DNA of 64,000 nucleotides from Sandaracinobacteroides sp039808025 (GTDB lineage Bacteria; Pseudomonadota; Alphaproteobacteria; Sphingomonadales; Sphingomonadaceae). This document shows positions 46,295 to 54,905 of this stretch, piece after piece. Location of the stretch: the NCBI GenBank assembly GCA_039808025.1, contig JBDHSK010000006.1, forward strand, positions 62,001 through 126,000, written 5' to 3'. The position numbers were made by a program, and so were the translations under genes. Below the pieces are notes generated by a model. That model worked only from the letters and a program-made list of their open reading frames with translations, ran no database searches and was not told where the DNA came from. Position 1 is the stretch's first letter. Every line of letters starts with the position of its first letter.

Positions 46295-46939
46295 ATGTTA
46301 AGACATCTGGGTATCGCGGCGGCCTTGGCGGCCTTTGCTGTTCCGGCCGGGGCCGCGACACAGATTGTCAGCCCCGACAATGACTATCGTGACCATACCA
46401 ACCTGCTGGGGGTGACTGCGCCTGATGGGCCGAACCAGTCTGAGGTTACGGATGGCATGTTGACTGTGGCGTTCTCGTCGCTTCTTAATCCGGGCGCCGT
46501 GGGCGTAGACTGGTCTACCTGGGGCAGCCCGCCAGATACCGAGGATGCAACCCCGATGATCTGGTATAGCGACGGCGCCAGCAGTGTCACTTTCACCTTC
46601 GACAAGGCTCTGGCGATCTGGGGTTTCGAAGTCGAGGGCAACAGCTTTGTCGATACCGATTTCACCCTTGATTTCTACCAGAACGGGGTGCCGATCTATA
46701 GCGTCAACCGGACGATCAACGGCAACGCCGGGGCGCGGCTGATGGCCGCCGCGGCCGGGGCCGGTGAATATTTCACGTCGGTTACGCTGTCTGCAAACGA
46801 GGATTTCGCCATCGCCCAGCTTCGCTATCAGTTGGCGATCGTTCCTGAGCCGGCGACATGGGCGCTGCTGATTGCCGGGTTCGGCATGGTCGGTATCGCC
46901 ACCCGCCGTCGCGGCAGGCTTCGGACGTTGCACGCCTGA
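46295..46939 (+). CDS. PEPxxWA-CTERM sorting-domain protein
   Basis: A 214-residue exported protein: signal peptide ending at PAGA (about residue 21), a beta-rich middle (SVTFTFDKALAIWGFEVEGN), and a canonical C-terminal tail VPEPATWALLIAGFGMVG then ATRRRGRLR. This tail is recognised by exosortases and is abundant in Sphingomonadales. The mature protein is expected at the cell surface or in the extracellular matrix; its role is unknown. A strong AAGGAG precedes the ATG, a sigma-54 promoter lies upstream and a long terminator downstream, so it is a single-gene unit. Confidence 0.9.
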   Translation: MLRHLGIAAALAAFAVPAGAATQIVSPDNDYRDHTNLLGVTAPDGPNQSEVTDGMLTVAFSSLLNPGAVGVDWSTWGSPPDTEDATPMIWYSDGASSVTFTFDKALAIWGFEVEGNSFVDTDFTLDFYQNGVPIYSVNRTINGNAGARLMAAAAGAGEYFTSVTLSANEDFAIAQLRYQLAIVPEPATWALLIAGFGMVGIATRRRGRLRTLHA

Positions 46940-46940
46940 G

Positions 46941-46995
46941 CTGCCTGTCAGAAACCGCCTGCGTGTACAACACACGGGCGGTTTCTGTGTGGCAG
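46941..46995 (+). terminator. Long hairpin terminator of the PEPxxWA-CTERM gene
   Basis: CAGAAACCGCC (46949-46959) pairs perfectly with GGCGGTTTCTG (46977-46987). Inside, CGTGT pairs with ACACG; outside, CTGCC (46941-46945) pairs with GGCAG (46991-46995). It begins 2 bases after the stop. A T-run is missing. Confidence 0.7.
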
Positions 46996-47092
46996 GGAAT
47001 TCAGACAGGCTGACATGCTCTTGCCTGTTTGGCGGGCAGCGCCTATCTGGCCATGCAGATTATCATTTCAGGTGAGTTTGACGAACGTGCTG

Positions 47093-47467
47093 ATGACCTT
47101 CCTTCTCGTGGTGCACGGCCTGCTGGCGCTGGCGCTGGTGGCCGTGATTCTCATGCAGAAATCGGAAGGTGGCGGCTTTACCGGTGGCGGTGGCGGTGGT
47201 CTCGTCTCGGCGCGTGGCGCTGCCAACCTCCTGACGCGCGTTACCTCGATTCTGGCGACCCTGTTCATCGTTTCATCGCTGGGGCTGGCGTGGCTGGGTG
47301 GTCATTCCAACCGTCCCACTGAAATCGACACCAGCCTTGCCCGTCAGACCACACCGGTCGGGCCATTGGGCGCTCCCAAGCAGGCGCTCCCGGGCAATGC
47401 CCCGGCTGCCCCGGTGGTGCCTGCCAATCCGACGACACCAGCCGAGTCCGTTCCCGTTCAGAACTGA
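47093..47467 (+). CDS. secG: Preprotein translocase subunit SecG
   Basis: Small inner-membrane subunit of the SecYEG channel. Two hydrophobic helices flank the conserved loop ILMQKSEGGGFTGGG near residues 16-30. The C-terminal tail is rich in Pro and Ala, as in other sphingomonads. With the ATG at 47093 it has 124 residues; GTG codons at 47072 and 47087 are possible starts, the latter having better spacing to AGGTGAG. pyrG follows 70 bases later. Confidence 0.9.
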   Translation: MTFLLVVHGLLALALVAVILMQKSEGGGFTGGGGGGLVSARGAANLLTRVTSILATLFIVSSLGLAWLGGHSNRPTEIDTSLARQTTPVGPLGAPKQALPGNAPAAPVVPANPTTPAESVPVQN

Positions 47468-47537
47468 CACAGTTTTTCCGCCGGCGCGCGCGTTGCCGCG
47501 TGACAGTCGGCCATTGCTCGGGTAAGGCTCGAATCCC

Positions 47538-49163
47538 ATGGCGCGGTTCATTTTTATCACTGGCGGCGTGGTCTCGTCGCTTGGCAAGGGGCTCATGGCG
47601 GCAGCGTTGGGTGCGCTGCTTCAGGCGCGCGGATATCGTGTCAGAATTCGCAAATTCGACCCTTATCTGAACGTCGACCCGGGCACCATGAGCCCGACGC
47701 AGCATGGCGAAGTCTATGTAACCGACGATGGCGCCGAGACCGATCTCGATCTCGGCCATTATGAACGGTTCACCGGAGTCCCTTCCCGGCAAAGCGATAA
47801 TGTCACTTCAGGGCGAATCTATTTCGATATCCTGACCAGAGAACGGCAGGGCCAGTATCTGGGCGCCACCGTTCAGGTGATCCCGCATGTGACGGATGCC
47901 ATCAAGGATTTCGCTCTGGCCCGCACCGACGACATTGATTTTGCCCTCTGCGAAATAGGCGGGACGGTGGGCGATATCGAAAGCCTGCCGTTCCTCGAAG
48001 CCATCCGCCAGCTTGGCAATGAACTGGGCGATGACGCCCTGTTCATCCACACCACACTCATTCCGTTCATCGCGGCAGCCGGGGAACTGAAAACCAAACC
48101 CACCCAGCACAGTGTTGCGGAATTGCGGGGCATCGGCATTCAGCCGTCGATCCTGGTGTGCCGGGCTGAACATGAAATTCCGGAATCGGAACGCGCCAAG
48201 ATCGCGCTGTTCTGCAATGTCCGCAAGGAAGCCGTCATCCCGGCGCTCGATGCCAATTCGATCTACCGGGTGCCATTGCAATATCATGAGGCAGGGCTCG
48301 ACACCGAGGTGTTGCGGGCCTTCGGCATTACCGATGCCCCTTGGCCCGACCTTGGCCGCTGGCACGACATCATGGAGCGGCTGGACAACCCCGAGGGCAC
48401 CGTGCACATCGGCATCGTCGGGAAATACACCGGCCTCAAAGATGCCTACAAGTCACTCACCGAAGCGTTGGTGCATGGCGGAATCGCCAACCGGGTGAAT
48501 GTGCAGCTGCGCTGGATCGACGCCGAGGATTTTGAGCGCGAAGATGTGGCCGCCATACTGGAACCAATGGACGGCATTCTGGTGCCTGGCGGCTTTGGTG
48601 AGCGGGGAAGCGAAGGGAAGATTGCTGCTGTCCGCTTCGCGCGCGAGCGCCAGATTCCGTTTTTCGGCATCTGTCTTGGCATGCAGCTTGCCTGCATCGA
48701 GGCCGCCCGCAACACCGCCGGGATTGCCGATGCCTCGTCGCTGGAATTCGGCCCGACTGCCGAGCCGGTGGTCGGACCGATGACCCAGTGGCAGGCCGAA
48801 GGGAGGACCGAGCAGCGCGACATCGATGGCGACAAGGGCGGCACCATGCGCCTTGGTGCCTATCCCGCGGTTCTGGCAAGCAACAGCCTGGTGGCTTCCG
48901 CTTATGGCACCACCACGATCAGCGAGCGTCACCGCCATCGCTATGAGGTGAATATTCACTATCGCGATGCGCTTGAAAAAGGCGGGCTGCGGTTTACCGG
49001 AATGTCGCCGGATGGCAAGCTTCCGGAAATCGTCGAGCGGCCGGATCACCCGTGGTTTGTTGGCACCCAGTTTCACCCTGAGCTGAAATCCAAGCCGTTT
49101 GCACCGCATCCGCTGTTTGCGAGCTTCATTGCTGCTGCAGTACGGCAGAGCCGATTGGTCTGA
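47538..49163 (+). CDS. pyrG: CTP synthase
   Basis: Makes CTP from UTP using glutamine. The 541-residue protein has the N-terminal synthetase domain (FITGGVVSSLGKGLMAA, KFDPYLNVDPGTMSP, ETDLDLGHYERF) and the C-terminal class I glutaminase with the cysteine in GICLGMQLA near residue 379 and GTQFHPE near the end. Full length. Confidence 0.97.
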   Translation: MARFIFITGGVVSSLGKGLMAAALGALLQARGYRVRIRKFDPYLNVDPGTMSPTQHGEVYVTDDGAETDLDLGHYERFTGVPSRQSDNVTSGRIYFDILTRERQGQYLGATVQVIPHVTDAIKDFALARTDDIDFALCEIGGTVGDIESLPFLEAIRQLGNELGDDALFIHTTLIPFIAAAGELKTKPTQHSVAELRGIGIQPSILVCRAEHEIPESERAKIALFCNVRKEAVIPALDANSIYRVPLQYHEAGLDTEVLRAFGITDAPWPDLGRWHDIMERLDNPEGTVHIGIVGKYTGLKDAYKSLTEALVHGGIANRVNVQLRWIDAEDFEREDVAAILEPMDGILVPGGFGERGSEGKIAAVRFARERQIPFFGICLGMQLACIEAARNTAGIADASSLEFGPTAEPVVGPMTQWQAEGRTEQRDIDGDKGGTMRLGAYPAVLASNSLVASAYGTTTISERHRHRYEVNIHYRDALEKGGLRFTGMSPDGKLPEIVERPDHPWFVGTQFHPELKSKPFAPHPLFASFIAAAVRQSRLV

Positions 49164-49182
49164 CCACCAGGTCAGCCATGGT

Positions 49183-49199
49183 CAGCCGCAGTCCGGCTG
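49183..49199 (+). terminator. Weak hairpin after pyrG
   Basis: CAGCCG (49183-49188) pairs with CGGCTG (49194-49199) across the loop CAGTC, 19 bases after the pyrG stop. No T-run; weak evidence. Confidence 0.35.
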
Positions 49200-49249
49200 G
49201 CTGGTTAAAGCAGCAAATACAGGCTGGCCGGCAATCCGGGCGTCTCAGA

Positions 49250-49381
49250 TCAATCAGTCGTATGGTGGCTAGATTTTGATTTTCGCAGCAGCAACACCAG
49301 CAACAGCAGGATGATAGCGGTTGTCACCCATACCTGCGGGTCGATATCGGCTGCCGCCAATTTCTGAATGATCTCTGACAT
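49250..49381 (-). CDS. Small single-helix membrane protein, function unknown
   Basis: A 43-residue reading frame, MSEIIQKLAAADIDPQVWV at the start, then a run of leucines and isoleucines forming one membrane helix (about residues 18-34), then a basic tail RKSKSSHH. The charge pattern puts the C-terminus in the cytoplasm. It lies alone between pyrG and the carboxylase genes. No clear ribosome-binding site precedes the ATG, so it is only a candidate. Confidence 0.45.
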   Translation of the reverse strand: MSEIIQKLAAADIDPQVWVTTAIILLLLVLLLRKSKSSHHTTD

Positions 49382-49456
49382 TGCAGGCAATCGTTAACCA
49401 ATAGCATGCTGCACCGCAACCAGAATATGGCGGCTCCTACGGAGTCCGGACAGCTT

Positions 49457-51367
49457 TCATGCCGCTGATGTGTCGATTTTTTCCAGCACCACCAACAGGT
49501 CACCCTCGGCAATCTGGGCACCGGCTGAAACCAGCACCTCTTTGACATGGGCATCGAAGGGGGCGGTCAGCCGGTGTTCCATTTTCATGGCTTCCAGAAC
49601 CAGCAGCCGGTCGCCCGCTTTTACGGTTTCCCCAACGGTAATGCCAAGCGACAGCACCTTGCCCGGCATGGGGGCCAGAATCTGCCCGTCAGAAGGTGCC
49701 TGGCCTGCACCGGCGTCCCATGCCGGGTTTTCCAGAAGGAATTGCCAGTTGAGCCCGTTCAGCCTTGCCTCTGAGCCCATATGGATGAACGACTGTTCCG
49801 GCTGAATGGGTTCGCCCTCATTCACCCGGATGCCGTCGGCATTGGCCCGGATACGATATTCGGTGCCATCGCTGCCCCAGATGGCAGCATGAGTTTCTGC
49901 CGGCAGGTTGAGCCGGAATGGCTGGTTGAAGCCGATGGCGGCATGATAGAGCTGCAGAAGATGGCGGGCCATGCCGGCGACGATCCAGTCAGGTGGCGGT
50001 AGCTGGCCGAACAACGAGGATTCATGACGGGCGATGAACCCGGTATCGACATTGCCGGCGACAAAATCAGGGTGGGCGGCCAACCGGGCAAGAAAGGCGC
50101 GGTTGGTGGTGACGCCTTCCACCTGAATCTGGTCGAGCGCGTCGACCAGTTTTGCCAGTGCCTTTTCGCGGTCGCTAGCATGGGTGATGACCTTGGCGAT
50201 CATCGGGTCGTAATGGACGGTCACGTCGCTACCCACGGCAACCCCGGTGTCGATGCGGGCATCCGGGCCAAACGACAACCGGGTGAGCAACCCGGTGGAG
50301 GGCAGAAACCCGCGATCCGGGTTTTCGGCATAAAGCCGCGCTTCGGCAGCATGGCCCCGGCATTCGATAGCGTCCTGCATGAGTGGCAGCATCTCGCCCC
50401 GGGCCACCCGGATCTGCCATTCCACCAGATCCTGCCCGGTGATCATTTCCGTAACCGGATGCTCCACCTGCAGGCGGGTGTTCATTTCCATGAAGTAGAA
50501 TTTCGGGTCGCCGTTGTCGTCGAGATCGTCCATGTCGAGAATGAACTCGACAGTGCCGGCATTCTCGTAGCCGATCGCCATGCCGGCGGTGACTGCCGCC
50601 ACACCCAGCGTAAAGCGCATCTGGCTGGAGAGGCCGGGGGCGGGCGCTTCCTCGATCACTTTCTGGTGACGGCGCTGTAACGAGCAATCACGTTCAAACA
50701 GGTGGACGACATTGCCGTGGCTGTCGCCGAAAATCTGCACTTCGACATGGCGCGGGCGCGTCAGCAGCTTTTCCAGCATCACGCTGTCGTTGCCGAAGGC
50801 GGCAGATGCCTCGCGCTTGGCGGCAATCAGCGCCTCGGTGAATTCGCTGCGCGCGAACACCGGGCGCATTCCCTTGCCGCCGCCACCGGCCACTGCCTTG
50901 ATCAGCAACGGGTAACCGACGTTTTCCGCCATGCGTTCCAGCCGAGCGAGCGACTGGTCTTCGCCCATGTAGCCGGGCGTGACCGGAACGCCAGCGGCTT
51001 TCATGCGGCTTTTGGCGCTGTCTTTCAGGCCCATCACCCGGATGGCTTCGGCCGATGGCCCAATGAAAATCAGCCCGGCGTCGCGCACGGCATCGGCAAA
51101 ATCGGCATTCTCCGACAGGAAGCCATAGCCGGGATGCACGGCGTCGGCTCGGGTCTTGCGGGCGGCGTCAAGAATCCTGTCCATCACCAGGTAGGACTCG
51201 CGCGCCGGCGGCGGCCCTATGGCGATGGCTTCGTCGGCCAGTTTCACATGCGGGGCCAGGGCATCGGCTTCGGAATAGACGGCAACGGTGCTGATGCCCA
51301 TTTTACGGGCAGTGCGGATGATGCGGCAGGCTATTTCACCACGATTGGCGATCAGAATCTTTTTCAT
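49457..51367 (-). CDS. Methylcrotonyl-CoA carboxylase biotin-containing subunit
   Basis: Biotin-dependent carboxylase alpha subunit, 636 residues. Biotin carboxylase domain: MKKILIANRGEIACRIIRTA, YGFLSENADFA, the ATP loop AVAGGGGKGMRPV, and MEMNTRLQVEHPVTE. C-terminal biotinyl domain with VLEAMKMEH near residue 595. The spacing and N-terminus (ADALAPHVKLADEA, GPPPARESYL) fit 3-methylcrotonyl-CoA carboxylase of leucine degradation better than propionyl-CoA carboxylase. It starts 5 bases after the beta subunit gene. Confidence 0.88.
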   Translation of the reverse strand: MKKILIANRGEIACRIIRTARKMGISTVAVYSEADALAPHVKLADEAIAIGPPPARESYLVMDRILDAARKTRADAVHPGYGFLSENADFADAVRDAGLIFIGPSAEAIRVMGLKDSAKSRMKAAGVPVTPGYMGEDQSLARLERMAENVGYPLLIKAVAGGGGKGMRPVFARSEFTEALIAAKREASAAFGNDSVMLEKLLTRPRHVEVQIFGDSHGNVVHLFERDCSLQRRHQKVIEEAPAPGLSSQMRFTLGVAAVTAGMAIGYENAGTVEFILDMDDLDDNGDPKFYFMEMNTRLQVEHPVTEMITGQDLVEWQIRVARGEMLPLMQDAIECRGHAAEARLYAENPDRGFLPSTGLLTRLSFGPDARIDTGVAVGSDVTVHYDPMIAKVITHASDREKALAKLVDALDQIQVEGVTTNRAFLARLAAHPDFVAGNVDTGFIARHESSLFGQLPPPDWIVAGMARHLLQLYHAAIGFNQPFRLNLPAETHAAIWGSDGTEYRIRANADGIRVNEGEPIQPEQSFIHMGSEARLNGLNWQFLLENPAWDAGAGQAPSDGQILAPMPGKVLSLGITVGETVKAGDRLLVLEAMKMEHRLTAPFDAHVKEVLVSAGAQIAEGDLLVVLEKIDTSAA

Positions 51368-51372
51368 GTCGA

Positions 51373-52953
51373 TTACATCCTGAACAGGCCGAAGCGGGTG
51401 TCGGGCACGGGGGCATTCAGGGCGGCAGCCAGGCTCAGCGCCACCACCTGCCGGGTATCTTCAGGGGCAATGATCCCATCATCCCACAGACGCGCCGATG
51501 CATACCAGGGGCTACCCTGCCGTTCATACTGGGCGCGAATGGGGGCCTTGAACGCTTCTTCCTCGCGCTGGTTGGCGAACCCGCCGGATTTCACGGTTGC
51601 CAGAACGCTTGCCGCCTGTTCTCCGCCCATCACGCTGATGCGGGCGTTGGGCCACATCCACAAGAAGCGCGGCGAATAGGCCCGACCGCACATGCCGTAA
51701 TTCCCGGCTCCGAAACTGCCGCCTATCACAACGGTGATCTTGGGAACGGCCGCCGTCGCCACGGCCGTAACCAACTTGGCGCCATTCTTGGCGATGCCTT
51801 CATTTTCATAGCTGCGCCCCACCATGAAGCCCGAGATATTCTGAAGGAACAGCAGGGGGATTTTCCGCTGGCAGCACAGCTCGATGAAGTGCGCACCCTT
51901 CAAGGCCGATTCCGAAAACAGGATGCCGTTGTTGGCCAAAATGCCTACCTGAACCCCATCGATCCGGGCAAATCCGCAAACCAGGGTGCTGCCAAACAGG
52001 GGTTTGAAGGCATCGAACTGGCTGCCATCGACGATGCGGGCGATGATCTCGTGCACATCTACGGGGTGACGGGTATCGACCGGCACCAGCGCGTGCAGGT
52101 CGGTTGCCGGAAAGGCAGGTGGCACAGTTTCGGAACGCTCGGGTTGCAGGCCCTGAGGCACGGTTTCCATGGCCCGCCGCACAAGGTGCAGGGCATGGGC
52201 GTCGTCTTCCGCCAGATGGTCAACCACCCCGGAAAGACGTGCATGGACATCGCCGCCGCCCAGATCCTCGGCCGACACTTCCTCGCCGGTCGCGGCTTTC
52301 ACCAGCGGCGGGCCGCCCAGAAAGATGGTGCCCTGGTTGCGCACGATAATCGACTGGTCGGCCATTGCCGGCACATAGGCACCACCTGCCGTACAGCTTC
52401 CCAGTACGGCGGCGATCTGGGCGATGCCCTCAGCCGACATGGTGGCCTGATTGAAGAAGATCCGTCCGAAATGCTCTCGATCGGGGAAAACTTCATCCTG
52501 CCGTGGCAGGTTGGCGCCACCGGAATCCACCAGGTAGATGCAAGGCAGCCGGTTCTGTGCGGCAATCTCCTGGGCGCGCAGGTGTTTTTTCACCGTCAGC
52601 GGGTAGTATGTGCCGCCCTTCACGGTGGCATCGTTGGCGACGATCATCGCCAGCCGCCCCGACACCTGCCCGATGCCGGCGATCATACCGGCGCCGGGAA
52701 CCACGTCGTCATACACCTCGTAAGCGGCAAACTGGGCAATCTCGAGGAAGGCGGTTCCGGGGTCGAGCAGGCGTTCGACCCGTTCGCGCGGCAGCAGCTT
52801 GCCTCGCTTCACATGTCGTTGCCGCGATGCTTCCGAGCCTCCCAACGCCACGGTGGCTGCGCGTTCGCGCAATTCCGTCACCAGAGCCGCCATCGCCGTG
52901 CGGTTGGCCGCACTTTCTGCATTGGCGGCGATTGTCGTACCGATCTTGCCCAT
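51373..52953 (-). CDS. Methylcrotonyl-CoA carboxylase carboxyltransferase subunit
   Basis: The beta subunit, 526 residues, which moves the carboxyl group from biotin to 3-methylcrotonyl-CoA. Typical motifs are RHVKRGKLLPRERVERLLDP, FNQATMSAEGIAQIA, GSCTAGGAYVPAM, and GGSFGAGNYGMCGRAY. The ATG at 52953 gives a normal N-terminus. With the biotin subunit it forms a two-gene operon; the other leucine-degradation genes are not adjacent. It diverges from rpmE. Confidence 0.9.
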   Translation of the reverse strand: MGKIGTTIAANAESAANRTAMAALVTELRERAATVALGGSEASRQRHVKRGKLLPRERVERLLDPGTAFLEIAQFAAYEVYDDVVPGAGMIAGIGQVSGRLAMIVANDATVKGGTYYPLTVKKHLRAQEIAAQNRLPCIYLVDSGGANLPRQDEVFPDREHFGRIFFNQATMSAEGIAQIAAVLGSCTAGGAYVPAMADQSIIVRNQGTIFLGGPPLVKAATGEEVSAEDLGGGDVHARLSGVVDHLAEDDAHALHLVRRAMETVPQGLQPERSETVPPAFPATDLHALVPVDTRHPVDVHEIIARIVDGSQFDAFKPLFGSTLVCGFARIDGVQVGILANNGILFSESALKGAHFIELCCQRKIPLLFLQNISGFMVGRSYENEGIAKNGAKLVTAVATAAVPKITVVIGGSFGAGNYGMCGRAYSPRFLWMWPNARISVMGGEQAASVLATVKSGGFANQREEEAFKAPIRAQYERQGSPWYASARLWDDGIIAPEDTRQVVALSLAAALNAPVPDTRFGLFRM

Positions 52954-53072
52954 GACACCAGTTACTAAGGCGGGGAAAAGGTAATTGCACCTGATTTTCG
53001 ACACAGAGCCCGGCAACGGGAACGAACGCATTGCGCACGGGATGGTTTCAGGCTAACAGCACGCGCTTTCAG

Positions 53073-53090
53073 GGCTGGTTGGTACCAGCC
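53073..53090 (+). promoter_or_regulatory. Leader hairpin before rpmE
   Basis: GGCTGGT (53073-53079) and ACCAGCC (53084-53090) form a perfect 7-bp stem with the loop TGGT, ending 7 bases before the AAGGAA ribosome-binding site of rpmE. The position fits a translational control element. Confidence 0.5.
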
Positions 53091-53110
53091 GATTTGCAAG
53101 GAACCCTATC

Positions 53111-53347
53111 ATGGCCAAGGCTGGCATCCACCCCGATTACCACACCATCAAGGTGCAGATGACTGACGGCACCGTGTTCGAAACCCGCTCCACCTGGGGC
53201 AAGGAAGGTGACACGCTGGCGCTCGACATCGACCCCAAGAGCCACCCGGCCTGGACCGGCGGAGCCGCCAAGCTGCAGGATGGTGGCCGCGTCGCCCGCT
53301 TCAACAAGCGGTTTGGCGGCCTGTCGGGGATCGGCAAGAAGGCCTGA
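53111..53347 (+). CDS. rpmE: 50S ribosomal protein L31
   Basis: A 78-residue basic ribosomal protein: MAKAGIHPDYHTIKVQMTDG, TWGKEGDTLALDIDPKSHPA, and FNKRFGGL near the end. No cysteines are present, so this is the zinc-free form usual in Alphaproteobacteria. An AAGGAA ribosome-binding site precedes the ATG. It has its own terminator. Confidence 0.95.
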   Translation: MAKAGIHPDYHTIKVQMTDGTVFETRSTWGKEGDTLALDIDPKSHPAWTGGAAKLQDGGRVARFNKRFGGLSGIGKKA

Positions 53348-53369
53348 CTTTTCCACAGTCTCGATCAAT

Positions 53370-53399
53370 ACAGCGGGAGAGGGCGACTTCTCCCGCTGT
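53370..53399 (+). terminator. Terminator of rpmE
   Basis: ACAGCGGGAGA (53370-53380) and TCTCCCGCTGT (53389-53399) form a perfect 11-bp stem with an 8-base loop, followed by TTAT. It lies 22 bases after the rpmE stop. Confidence 0.8.
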
Positions 53400-53453
53400 T
53401 TATGTGTGCTGCAACGGCCTTGACCGGACGAGCAGTTGTGCAAAGCTGGCACC

Positions 53454-54905
53454 ATGGCGGTTTTGCTGACGTCGGCAATGATGCGTGCGGTGGAAACCGC
53501 ATGGTTTGCAGCAGGTAATGACAGTTTCGCACTGATGCAGCAGGCGGCGGCGGCTGTCGCTGATCAGGCGGCACGGATGGTGGCGCCTGGTGGGCGGATC
53601 ACCGTGCTGGCGGGGCCGGGCAACAACGGCGGCGATGGGTTTGTGGCTGCCAGCCTGCTGAAGGCGCGCGGCTTTGCAGTCTCTGTAGTCGCGCCACTTG
53701 GGGTTGGCAGAGGTGACGCGGCGCGGGCGGCGGAACATTGGCATGCGCCATTCCTGACGCAGCTGGAACCTGTGCCCGGTGGCCAATGGGCGGGAAGTGA
53801 TCTGGTGATCGACGCCCTGTTCGGCATTGGCGCCAACCGGCCACTTTCCGGTGTAGTGGCGTCGCTGGTCGCGCAGGTGAATGGCAGGGCGCCGATACTG
53901 GCGGTCGATATGCCCTCCGGGGTAGATGCTGATAGCGGCGCTGTGTCTGGGACAGCGGTTCGCGCTGACGCAACCGTCAGTTTTCACACGGCAAAACCAG
54001 GACATTACCTCTACCCGGGGCGACGGCTTTCAGGTGAACTGGTGATTGCCGATATCGGCCTGCCGCCAGCTGTCAGCCCGTTGCAACTGAATGGGCCAGA
54101 TCACTGGCAGTTGCCATACCCTGACGCACAGACACACAAATACGCCCGGGGTGGCGCCGTGGTGTGGTCTGGCCCGGCGTTGATGACCGGCGCGGCGCGT
54201 CTGGCAGCCGCTGCGGCGTTGCGGGTGGGGGCAGGGGCTGTTGTGCTCGCCGGAGAGCGTGACGCCCTGCTGGTTCAGGCAGCACATGTCACTGCGGTCA
54301 TGCTGCACGAATGCGCTGCAGCCAGGCTGGATACCCTGTTGGTACAGCCGAAATGGCGTGCTGCTGTTGTGGGCCCTGGGGCAGGAAGCAACGCCCGCGC
54401 CGCAGCTACCGCAGCGCTTGCGGCCGGCAAGGCGGTGGTGCTCGATGCTGACGCCCTCAGTGCCTTTGCCGGCGATCTCGGGCATCTGGCGCGGTTGATC
54501 GGCCGCCACAAGCGCCCGGCGGTGCTAACACCGCACGAGGGGGAATTTTCCCGCCTGTTTCCCGACATGGCCGGCTGCAAACTCGACAGGGCGCTGGAAG
54601 CGGCACGACAAAGTGGTGCGACAATCATTCTGAAAGGGCCTGACACAGTGATCGCCAGCCCCGATGGGCGCGCTGCCATTCAACCCTTTGCACCGGCCTG
54701 GCTGGCAACGGCAGGCGCTGGCGACGTGCTGGCGGGGCTGGTGACCGGCCTGCTGGCACAGGGGATGGATGCCTTTGCCGCTGCCTGTGCTGCCGTGTTC
54801 GTGCACGCCGAAGCAGGCAAACATCTTGGCGCCGGTTTGATCGCCGAAGATCTGGCAGGGTCAGTGCTGCGCGAGGTTCTTGCAGCCCTTACCCCGACGG
54901 CCTGA
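53454..54905 (+). CDS. nnr: Bifunctional NAD(P)H-hydrate epimerase/dehydratase
   Basis: Repairs hydrated NADH and NADPH. The 483-residue fusion has an N-terminal epimerase (GPGNNGGDGFVAASLL near residue 47) and a C-terminal ADP/ATP-dependent dehydratase (AVVGPGAGSNA near 305, TPHEGEFSRL, GPDTVIASPDG, and AGAGDVLAGLVTGLLAQG near 421). The ATG at 53454 gives the usual N-terminus. Its end overlaps the convergent lipoprotein gene by 17 bases. Confidence 0.92.
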   Translation: MAVLLTSAMMRAVETAWFAAGNDSFALMQQAAAAVADQAARMVAPGGRITVLAGPGNNGGDGFVAASLLKARGFAVSVVAPLGVGRGDAARAAEHWHAPFLTQLEPVPGGQWAGSDLVIDALFGIGANRPLSGVVASLVAQVNGRAPILAVDMPSGVDADSGAVSGTAVRADATVSFHTAKPGHYLYPGRRLSGELVIADIGLPPAVSPLQLNGPDHWQLPYPDAQTHKYARGGAVVWSGPALMTGAARLAAAAALRVGAGAVVLAGERDALLVQAAHVTAVMLHECAAARLDTLLVQPKWRAAVVGPGAGSNARAAATAALAAGKAVVLDADALSAFAGDLGHLARLIGRHKRPAVLTPHEGEFSRLFPDMAGCKLDRALEAARQSGATIILKGPDTVIASPDGRAAIQPFAPAWLATAGAGDVLAGLVTGLLAQGMDAFAAACAAVFVHAEAGKHLGAGLIAEDLAGSVLREVLAALTPTA

